NCBI RefSeq assembly: GCF_010093595.1
Contig: NW_022985453.1
Location: 81,342 to 145,341, forward strand
Source: Mytilinidion resinicola
Lineage: Eukaryota > Ascomycota > Dothideomycetes > Mytilinidiales > Mytilinidiaceae
Length of the DNA stretch: 64,000 nucleotides
Direction of reading: 5' to 3'
Position 1 is the stretch's first letter. Each line of letters starts with the position of its first letter. The translations under genes and the position numbers were made by a program. The notes under the pieces were generated by a model. That model was not told the DNA's origin, did not search any database, and worked only from the letters and a program-made list of their open reading frames with translations. Below, piece by piece: positions 55,492 to 64,000 of the stretch.

Positions 55492-56063
55492 CCATGCAAG
55501 GCAATGAGTGTATTATAACCTACGGTGACGTTGGTCTGTCGAATCGAGAGAGAGTTTTGGTTTGTATGTAGAGCTGTAGAATATGCATGTACCAACAATA
55601 GAAACACTACAATAAATTTAGCCCCATACGCACGGCATGAAAAAAGGGGCACACTCATCAAGTACTCTGCCCGTGTGTACATGAAGTGCTTCAACAAGTT
55701 TCCATATAGCCCAAGGTAAAGAGCTTCTATCTTCTTAAGATTTCTGAAAATACATTGAAGCAACCCAAGCAGTGGCAGACAGGTGTACACACGAGATAGC
55801 TTGTTCTAGACTTAGTGTGCCACCTTGTCTATGCCCCGCGTTCCCCAGTCAGAACGTAAATGAAGGGTCAATTTAAGCATTTATTGGGTGAATGCCGTGT
55901 CGAGCCATGGATCTTCGATATCAGGCGCCACCGCTAGCGAACTCTCAAAGCCTCCGCGCTTGCTTGTCACACCGCAACAATCAAAGAACCACCACGATCT
56001 GCGTCCCATTCTGTCTCACCTTTGCCCACTCTCTGCTCCCGTTCAATCTGACTGCCTCTCACC
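55492..56063. other. Intergenic, no gene seen
   Basis: About 570 bp; MRPL4 3' region and GDI promoter. No recognisable coding sequence. Confidence 0.5.
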
Positions 56064-57839
56064 ATGGCTGACGAGATCGCGCAAGAATACGACGTTGTAG
56101 TCCTCGGCACAGGTGCGATTCTACCCCGCCAGAGGCATCCTCAAAGAGAGCTGACCGGACGTTGCAGGTCTCACCGAATGCGTTCTTTCGGGGTACGACC
56201 TGTGATACTCCACCGCTTGGAAGGCTAAGCTGACCCATCTCACAGAGTCTTGAGCGTCAAGGGAAAGAAGGTGCTCCATATTGACCGAAACGACCATTAT
56301 GGCGGGTCAGAGCTCCCCTCCCCGGCTACAGACATAGCTAACTCACAACAGCGAATCTGCCTCCATCAACATAGAATCGGTATATACTTCTCCTCTGTCT
56401 CGAGTCTGACCGTGTACTGACTCTACCCAGCTCTTCAAAAAGTACGGGAACTACACCAAGGGCGAGGAGCCATGGAAGAAGTACGGACGGGTGAACGACT
56501 GGAACATCGATCTGGTCTCAAAGCTCCTCATGTCGAACGGCGAATTGATAAATATTCTGGTGTCTACCGATGTGACGAGATACTTGGAGTTCAAGCAAAT
56601 AGCTGGCAGCTACGTGCAACAAGGGAGTGGTGCAAAGGCGACAGTGGCAAAGGTGCCCTCGGACGCCGGCGAGGCTCTCAGGTCGTCTCTGATGGGTCTG
56701 TTTGAAAAGCGTCGCGCCCGCAACTTTCTCGAATGGGTTGGCAGCTACAAGGACGATGATCCAGCAACGCACAAAGGTTGGTTGGCGGAAGCTCGTTCCT
56801 CGAGACCCAGGATCTAACATTTCCGAGCAGGGCTGGACCTCCGAAGCTGCACGATGAAGGACGTCTTCGACAAGTTCGGGTTAGAGGCTACGACTCGTGA
56901 CTTCATCGGCCATTCCATGGCCCTTTACCAGTCCGACGACTACATCACCGAAAGGGGCATGGCAGAAGATGCTGTTTCCAGGATCCGCCTCTACGTCAAC
57001 TCGATGGCGAGATACGGGAAATCTCCGTACATCTACCCCTTGTACGGTTTGGGCGAACTGCCGCAAGGTTTCGCTCGTCTTTCTGCTATCTACGGAGGCA
57101 CATACATGCTCAACACCGAAGTGGAAGAGATCCTGTACGACGGCTCCAAGGTCGCCGGTATCAAAGCCACCATGAAGGAGCGTGGCGAGGAAGGCGAGGG
57201 GATGAAGTTCACGACAAAGTGCAAGAAGATCCTTGCAGACCCGTCATACTTCCCCGGAAAAGCGACAGTCACTGGCCATCTACTCAAGGCGATTTGCATT
57301 CTCAATCACCCGGTTGCGAGCACCGACAATAGCGATTCTCTGCAACTCATCATCCCACAATCCCAAGTTGGCCGGAAACACGGTAATGACAGTCCGTTTT
57401 CCTACAAGATATCAGTTCACTGATTTGCCCACAGACATCTATATTGCTGTCGTGTCCTCGGCCCACAATGTATGCCCCAAGGGCTATTACATTGCCATTG
57501 TCTCCACCATCGCGGAAGGCGACAGCAACCACCATCTCGAGCTCCAGCCCGGTCTTGACAGGCTCGGACGCATCGAGGAGAAGTTCATGGGCCCGCCTAT
57601 TCCTCTTTACGAACCCCTGGAGAGCGGCGTCAACGACAGCATTTTCCTCTCAAAGAGCTATGACGCCACCAGCCACTTTGAGACGACCACAGGTATGTAT
57701 CATTGTTAGAGCATCTCAACGATTCAAGTCGCTAACGCGTCTCATAGACGATATCAAGGACATCTACAGGCGAGCGGAGGGTCACGAGCTGGTAGTTGAG
57801 GGCCTACGGGATGGACAGAATTTGGTTGCGGAGGAGTAA
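56064..57839 (+). CDS. GDI1: Rab GDP-dissociation inhibitor
   Basis: Extracts GDP-bound, prenylated Rab GTPases from membranes and recycles them; essential for vesicle traffic. Eight exons: 56064-56112, 56168-56192, 56246-56305, 56352-56379, 56431-56776, 56831-57382, 57435-57692 and 57748-57839, giving 469 residues, close to the family's usual 450-470. The nucleotide-fold N-terminus reads YDVVVLGTGLTECVLSG and GKKVLHIDRNDHYGGESASI. The Rab-binding platform includes WNIDLVSKLLMSNGELINIL and RYLEFKQIAGSYV. Later come DFIGHSMALYQSDDYI, SPYIYPLYGLGELPQGFARL and YGGTYMLN. The mobile effector-loop side ends with SSAHNVCPKGYYIAIVST. Exons 2-4 are very short (25-60 bp), a typical fungal GDI layout. 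Confidence 0.95.
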
Positions 57840-58217
57840 TGCTTAGTATGAATATGCCCAGCTCAGCTCGGACTACTTGGCGTAAGGTTGAAGTACAGGA
57901 CACAATACCTGAGATGCAATGGTGTCATCGAAATAGGAGTCAAGAGACTCTATGCCCAAATTGAACTATGAAATTAAATATAAGAGTTTATCGCTGTTAT
58001 CATTGAGAAGATGTGCATACCCTCACTCCAGTGCGTCGTCTTCCAAGGAGTCTCAAATGTTCTATTGAGGACCTTGATGGGTGCAAGTGGTTAATATTTC
58101 CTTAGCGTGGACAGGGGCCCGCCTCCGTCGTGGACAAATCGCGAAAGCCACCCACCGCGTCACCCCCCCTACAGTCCCCCGTCTCCATGAGACAGCCGCT
58201 CCTTTGACTCTTCAACC
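57840..58217. other. Intergenic, no gene seen
   Basis: About 380 bp between GDI and MCD4, both on the plus strand; a C-rich leader precedes the MCD4 start. Confidence 0.5.
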
Positions 58218-61200
58218 ATGGCGAGACTCAGTCGCGGTGGCTTCCTGGCCATTGCCGTGGTCTTCCATCTGATTTATGCCTACAGGTACGTCCCCCGTGT
58301 CCAATTGTCCCCGCATCTACTAATTCCGCCCAGCATCTTCTCAATATACTTCGTGAGCCCCATCGTGCGTGGCATGCGCGAATATAGCGTCGAGAACACA
58401 AAAGCACCCGCAAAACGCCTTTTCCTGTTCGTAGGTAAGTAAGAAAGAGCATTGGGGCTCAACCCGCATCCTCATACCTGGAGGACGTACGCTGAGAGAT
58501 GACATAGGGGATGGCCTTCGCGCCGACAAAGCCTTTCAATCTTTCCCAGATCCCTCCCCCTCAATCGACGACCTCGAAGCCGCCAAAGAGCCTCGCCCGC
58601 TGGCGCCATTCCTCCGCTCCCGAGTCCTCTCCCACGGCACCTTCGGCGTGTCTCACACCCGCGTCCCCACCGAATCTCGCCCCGGGCATGTCGCCTTGAT
58701 TGCTGGATTATACGAGGATGTATCGGCGGTGACAACCGGGTGGAAGCTGAACCCCGTCAACTTCGATAGCGTCTTTAATCGCAGCAGACATACCTGGAGC
58801 TGGGGAAGCCCGGATATCCTACCCATGTTTCAACAAGGTGCCGTTCCTGGCAGAGTAGACGCAGACACCTACGGCCACGAGGCGGAGGATTTCCTGACAG
58901 ATGCTGTACAGCTGGATATCTGGGTGTTTGATAAGGTGAAGCAGCTGTTCGCGGATGCGAAGACGAATGCGACGCTGGATGCGGAACTTCGACGGGACAA
59001 GAACGTCTTCTTCCTCCATCTTCTGGGACTGGATACCTCGGGGCATGGGTACCGGCCGTATTCGAAGGAGTATCTGCATAATATCAAAGTGGTGGATCAG
59101 GGCGTGCGGGAGATTTCGCAGCTGGCTGAGGAGTTCTACGCGGACGGGAAGACGGCATTTGTGTTTACTGCTGATCATGGGATGAGTGATTGGGGGAGCC
59201 ATGGGGACGGGCATCCAGATAATACGAGGACGCCGCTGATTGTTTGGGGATCTGGAGTCGCTCCGCCGGTGGTCAATTCGAAGGGGACGGCTACGGGACA
59301 CGAGGATGGGTTCTCCTCCGATTGGGGCCTCGATCAAATCCAAAGGAATGACGTTGCGCAGGCCGATGTTGCTGCTCTCATGGCGTATCTGGTCGGTCTG
59401 GCTTTCCCAGTCAACTCCGTTGGAGAACTTCCCCTGACGTATCTTGACGGGGATGCCAAGACCAAGGCAGAAGCGCTTCTCGTAAACGCCAAAGAGATCC
59501 TGGAGATGTACCATGTCAAGGAAGAGCACAAGATTTCCACTCAACTACGGTACAGGCCGTATCCTGGATTAGGGGACGACGAACATTCCGTGGAACACCG
59601 CATCGCTCAGATCAGGCAGTCCATTGATACCGGAGACGCCGACAAGGCCATTGAACTTGGCAATGACTTGATTAAGACTGGGCTGGAAGGGCTCCGATAT
59701 CTACAAACTTACGACTGGCTCTTCCTACGAACACTTATCACCACAGGCTATCTTGGATGGATAGCATTTGCCATTACGACAGTAATCGACTCGCACGTTC
59801 TTCATGGGGAGGTAGATACCCTACGGAGTACACCGAGCGTGATCGTGTTCTCTTCTATTCTTGTCGCACTATACTCTGTACTATTCATTCAGCAATCTTC
59901 ATGGGTCTACTATGCATACGCTTTCTTCCCAGTCATGTTTTGGGAAGAGGTTTTCGTTCGGAGGGCATCTTTGGCGAAGGGAAAGGGGGTGTTATTGGGG
60001 CATATTATATCACCTTGGGATCGGATAAGTCTGGTGCTTACAAGTCTAGCATTTTTGGGCGTTATTGAGGCTTTGGTAAAGTTTAGCCCAATATCTTACA
60101 AGAAAGACCAGCTAACAAGAAATAGGTTCAAAGCTACTTCTACAGGGAAGTTTATACGGTTATCTATCTTCTCGCCAGCACTTGGCCGGCATTCTACGGC
60201 CTGGATTTTGTGAAACGGAATGCCCTTCTCGTGCTTACGTGGGCTCTCTGTTGCTTCATGATGAGCATATTCACTCTACTTCCGGCGATGAAAACGGAGA
60301 ACTTGAACCTAATGCAAGTTCCGCAATCAATGTCTCCGAGCACAGACTGACACAATTTTCAGATTGCTTGGCGGCTTCTTAATGTTCGCGGTCGGCGCTG
60401 CATACCTTCTCCTTGAACAGAGCATCATCGGCTCCACTCCTAATTATAAGGACAAACTAGCTCCACCGGCAACCGACGGGCTCTCTAAAACTATTCTAGG
60501 CGCACAGGCGAGTCTCTCGACCTACTTTTTAAACCCCCCCTGCTCACAACCCCCCAGATTGGCCTCGTCCTTCTCGCCATGATCGTAACCAGCTCAAGCG
60601 TGACTTCCATCCAAGCCCGCACCGGCCTCCCTCTCGGCACGCAGATCGTCGGCTGGCTCACCCTCAGTAAGTCACCATGCCGTTTCCCCTCAACGACAAC
60701 CAACTCGGAACTAACCAAAGCACAGTCGCCTCCCTGACCATCCCCTTCCTCCACTCCCTCGCCCCCAACTCACACTACATCCACCGCCTCATCATCATCT
60801 TCCTCGCCTTTAGCCCCACCTTCATCATCCTCACCATCTCGTACGAAGGGCTGTTCTATTTCGCCTTCTGCGTCCTGCTGTTCTGCTGGGTGCGGCTGGA
60901 GCGCGAGGTCTACGTGCACACCACCGCCGACCCGCAACCCCCTACCAAGGGCCCTACCAAGGGTACCAAGAGAGATAGCGGAAGCTCGCCATACCGCTCC
61001 CTCACCCTCGCCGACGCCCGCACCGCCCTCTTCTTCCTCGCCCTGCTCCAATCCGCCTTCTTCAGCACCGGCAACATCGCCTCCATCTCCTCCTTCTCGC
61101 TCGACGCCGTCTACCGCCTCATTCCCGTGTTCGACCCTTTCTCCCAAGGCGCGCTCCTCATCCTTAAGCTCCTCGCCCCCTTCGCCGTCATGTCAGCGAA

Positions 61201-61513
61201 CCTCGCGATCTTGAATAAGCGCATCGGGGTCGCGCCGAGCGCGCTGTATGGGGTTGTGACGGCGATGAGCGATGTGATGACGGTGAGGTTCTTTTGGATG
61301 GTGCGGGATGAGGGGAGTTGGTTGGATATAGGGACGTCTATAAGTCAGTTTTGTATTGCGAGTGGGTTGGGGCTTTGGGTGGCGGGGTTGGAGGGGGTAG
61401 GCGGGGGAATGGTGAGTGGGGTGGGGTTGGGGGATTGGGAGGGGGGAGAGGGGAATGGGGTTGCTGCGAACGGGAAGGCGAAGGTGGATGCGGTGTCTGA
61501 GAAGGAATCATAG
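58218..61513 (+). CDS. MCD4: GPI ethanolamine-phosphate transferase 1 (MCD4/PIG-N)
   Basis: ER enzyme that adds ethanolamine phosphate to the first mannose of GPI anchors. Seven exons: 58218-58285, 58334-58434, 58508-60075, 60126-60313, 60363-60507, 60558-60666 and 60726-61513, giving 988 residues in phase. One N-terminal membrane helix (GGFLAIAVVFHLIYAY) precedes a lumenal alkaline-phosphatase-like domain. It has GDGLRAD, THTRVPTESRPGHVA-type (nucleophile Thr), LLGLDTSGHGYRP and TADHGMSDWGSHGDGHP metal motifs. The C-terminal PIG-N domain has many helices (LRTLITTGYLGWIAFAITTV, EVYTVIYLLASTWPAFYG, GGFLMFAVGAAYLLLEQSII). The introns after exons 4 and 5 fit only with GC donors (GCAAGT, GCGAGT). 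The C-terminal tail is Gly/Glu-rich and lacks an obvious KKxx signal. Confidence 0.93.
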
Positions 61514-62023
61514 ATGGCATGGAGAGGGTTGTGTGTTCCTGCATGGGAGGTATTCCCAAGGGTGTTGGGGTTGTAAATGGATTTAGGTAGGTTCAAAAAA
61601 AGGGGGTTCGTCTGTATGAATTCGGTTTAATACCGTAATCACCTGCATGTTAAAGCGATGAAGTGAAGTGAAGTGCCCCAGCTGTATTTTGCAGAGCTCG
61701 CTATCTACTTTTAATCCCCAAAAGGAGATCCATTCCCGTTCCTGCAAGGAGATTCGTGTCGTTATTAAGTACAGTACAAAGTCATTACCCCCGGTGTCCA
61801 GTCCCTTTGGAACAGACATACACATTGTCCCCTGCTTTACGCTCCTAATCAAGGCCTGGTGGAGTCGGGTTCGATCCGCTGGACCCATCCAAACCCGTAT
61901 GGCGTGGCTGGTCCAATCCATTCCGCTGGCTCCCATCCAAAGCAAAAAAAACCACCCAACCTGATTACGACATACAAGAAAGTTACTCGAGAGAGATCGC
62001 CGTCCCATCTAGTCTCGGAGGTC
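61514..62023. other. Intergenic, convergent 3' regions
   Basis: About 510 bp; no coding sequence. A GGTTCGATCC-like B-box match at 61868-61877 has no tRNA fold around it. Confidence 0.5.
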
Positions 62024-63155
62024 TCACTGATACCGCGGCGGCGTCCCCGCCCCTCCCTGCGTCGAGATGCGATGACTCGACCCATTCAAGTTCTGCTGCT
62101 GCTGCGGCAGCGCACCCCCGCCGCCCATCTCGACCTCGCGCCGCATCAGCTCCAGCGTCGCCGCGAAATACGGCTCAATGCCCATGGCCTTGAGATACGC
62201 CGCCGTCTTCTCGATCCGCTTGATCTCGCGGCCCACGGCCCACTCCTCGCCCTCCTGGAAGCGCCGCCCCACACACTCGACCATGGCGCCGTCCAGGCGG
62301 CCGTAGAAGTCGCGGCGCGCGGCCAGGTCCTCGGGGTCGCCGGGGTCGATGCCGCCGTGGGAGTTGAGGTTGCCGCCGAGCTTGAGGATGAGGTCGAAGG
62401 CGAGCTTGGGGCCGCCAGGGAGGCTGGCAAGGCGGGCGATGTCGGGCAGGAACTTGAGCATAGCCGAGGCGAAGTGGGCCGAGGAGATGGAGTCGTTGAG
62501 GTCGTCTTGCAGGCGGTGCAGGTCGAAGTTCACGATTGTGATTTTTCGGTCCAGTTGGCCGTTGAGGGTGAGGGGTGCGTCGGGGGTGGTGGCGTCCATG
62601 ATTTTGGCGATGGTTGGGGGGACGTCTGCGGATATGTTAGTTAGGGGATGGGTAAAGGGATGGGGATTCTTTGGGGTGTTTACCTGGTCGCAGTCCGCGT
62701 TTGTCGATCCATGCGTGTAGTTCTGCTCGCTCGCGCTCCATCTGCTCGATCCAGGATTGCATGTCTGCGACTTGCGCTTCGAGGTTGTCGATCTTCTCGG
62801 TGTAGGGGCGCACGGCGGCGTTGAAGGCTTGCGCGAGGAGGTCGGGCATCGGCTCTGCCTTTGCGTTCATGGTCGGCGGCGGCCCGTTGTGCAGCGGCAG
62901 CGCGTTGTGGCCGCCGTTTGTCAGGTACGGCTCCTGGGGCTGCTGTTGATGCTGGCGGGAGTACATGTCCTTCTCGGGCGGCGAGGCAATGTCTCTAGTG
63001 TTGGTCTGCTGGTTATGCTGCGAGTCCGGACGACTGTCGTACTTGTCGTAGCTGTCGTAGTTGCTGTTGTCCTTTGAGCGCGGCGGCGACTGGTCCTGGT
63101 CTTGGTCGATGTAGCTGTTGGCGCGGGAGCGGGAGTTGCGGCGTTTGAAGAACAT
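62024..63155 (-). CDS. Uncharacterised protein with disordered N-terminus and coiled coil
   Basis: Two exons, 63155-62684 and 62625-62024 (58-bp GTAAAC...GCAG intron), 357 residues in phase. The first 100 residues are basic then Asp/Tyr/Gln-rich (MFFKRRNSRSRANSYIDQDQ, NSNYDSYDKYDSRPDSQHNQ). A coiled coil follows near residues 118-153 (TEKIDNLEAQVADMQSWIEQ, MERERAELHAWIDKRG). The second exon is helical (HRLQDDLNDSISSAHFASAM, EIKRIEKTAAYLKAMGIEPY). I recognise no named domain. The clear exon structure and helical heptads suggest a real conserved structural protein. Confidence 0.7.
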
Positions 63156-64000
63156 GTCGAAGAGAGGAGAGCGGGTGCGGGAGGTTGGAGAGTGGACGAG
63201 GTTATATGTGCTCGGTGGAAGCGGCCGGAGATTGAGCTGTGGTCTGGACAGGCGCCGGCTGGGGGCTGTGGTGTTGTGGGTGGGCAGAAATTGGGGGGGC
63301 TATCGCGGTGATGACGGGAGTGTCGAGGAGGTTGGGAGACGGGACGATCGAGGATGGTGCCGCGCGGCGACTGCGGCAGCGCTGGAGAGACGCAGTGGGC
63401 GACGGAGGACGCAGAGAGATGCAGGCCTCGCTGTTTACAGCCGCATTGGTGCCAATTGAGTGCGCTGCGGAGACTGAGTGCGCTGCGTAGACTGAGGGCT
63501 CTCCCATCGCGCGCCGAGTCGACGCTGCAGCTCGCGCCCAATGCGGCCCGTGCGGCGGCTCTCCGCCATCTCAATTCTTGGAACATACCCAACGTGCCAG
63601 CCTCCTCTCCGCCATCACACCGCTGGGGAAAAGCCCCGGATACGACGAGGATTAACATTACATCGCTTGGCCGATACCGCGTTACGGCGCCCAACTGCAC
63701 GATATCTGACTGTAAGGCCATCAACAGGCCACACCGCACCCATCGGGTCCCCAGACCCCCTGCACCCCAATGCAGTATTGCGTGTCGAGTCTTTGGCAGC
63801 ACCCAGGCGCTCCCACGTCAACCCAGAATCCTCAGTGGGCTCAGTCTTATCTCCTGGAAACATGTTCAGCCCGTTGAATGATAAATCTTTGCCACAACCC
63901 TTATTCCGCGACCTGCAAGGCTAGGCTTTAGAGCTCACAAAGAATTAGCCATCATCAGTCTTGACTCGCTTGGAGATTTCCAGTCCAGAACATCACAGGC
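63156..64000. other. Window end, no gene seen
   Basis: GC-rich promoter-like DNA upstream of the coiled-coil gene, then unassigned sequence to the window edge. Overlapping open frames on both strands give Arg/Pro-rich peptides without similarity I can see. Confidence 0.45.

Noticed and set aside
61868..61877. B-box-like GGTTCGATCC suggesting a tRNA
   Set aside because: No matching A box, T-stem or acceptor stem can be folded around it on either strand.
62921..63802. 293-codon minus-strand frame upstream of the coiled-coil gene
   Set aside because: Overlaps exon 1 in another frame and has low-complexity composition without domain similarity; the spliced model with MFFKRRNSRS start explains the locus better.

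Overview
This window comes from a filamentous ascomycete (Pezizomycotina). Its genes have short GT-AG introns of about 40-290 bp and encode typical fungal products: chitin synthase, KRE9/KNH1, a HET-domain relic, NOT2, Rab GDI and MCD4. The window has two compartments. Positions 1 to about 26,200 are AT-rich, gene-poor and full of transition mutations of the type left by repeat-induced point mutation (RIP). Positions about 26,200-64,000 are GC-balanced and gene-dense. I cannot name the species; a Dothideomycete or related class would fit.

The AT-rich block can be read as one nested pile of transposons. The oldest visible layer is a Ty3/gypsy chromovirus copy on the minus strand (Gypsy-B), whose pieces lie at 24869-22489, 15448-14793 and 4789-3794. 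It was entered by (i) LINE-1, a Tad1-like non-LTR retrotransposon on the minus strand (4804-14778, 14-bp target-site duplication); (ii) LINE-2, the same family on the plus strand, running off the left window edge (1-3793); and (iii) Gypsy-A, a complete 7.03-kb relative on the plus strand (15454-22483, two 234-bp LTRs, 5-bp duplication CTAAC). LINE-1 was in turn entered by a complete 3,927-bp PIF/Harbinger DNA transposon (9573-13499, 19-bp perfect inverted ends, TTA duplication), which carries a DDE transposase gene and a Myb/SANT gene in convergent orientation. Joining LINE-1 across the Harbinger restores the reading frame of its third zinc knuckle. RIP is patchy: a stretch from about 12.2 to 14.77 kb and the 3' LTR of Gypsy-A are much less mutated than their surroundings.

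The gene-rich part reads, left to right: an SDR oxidoreductase (+, 3 exons) next to the heterochromatin edge; a decayed gene and its intact tandem paralogue of an unrecognised, repeat-containing disordered protein family (+); a division-1 chitin synthase (-); a HET-domain pseudogene with four in-frame stops (-); a KRE9/KNH1-type cell-wall protein (-); a PHO80-type cyclin (-); a secreted GH89 alpha-N-acetylglucosaminidase (+); an uncharacterised fungal protein (-); CCR4-NOT subunit NOT2 (-, 9 exons); a bZIP factor of IDI-4/Jlb1 type (-) sharing a short promoter with mitochondrial ribosomal protein uL29m/MRPL4 (+); Rab GDI (+, 8 exons); the GPI-anchor ethanolamine-phosphate transferase MCD4 (+, 7 exons, two apparent GC-AG introns); and an uncharacterised coiled-coil protein (-).

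Several of these genes act in wall, glycan or secretory biology (chitin synthase, KRE9, GH89, GDI, MCD4), but nothing in the sequence shows co-regulation. Exon boundaries were placed by eye from splice motifs, reading frame and family similarity. All intact models sum to whole codons except the bZIP gene.
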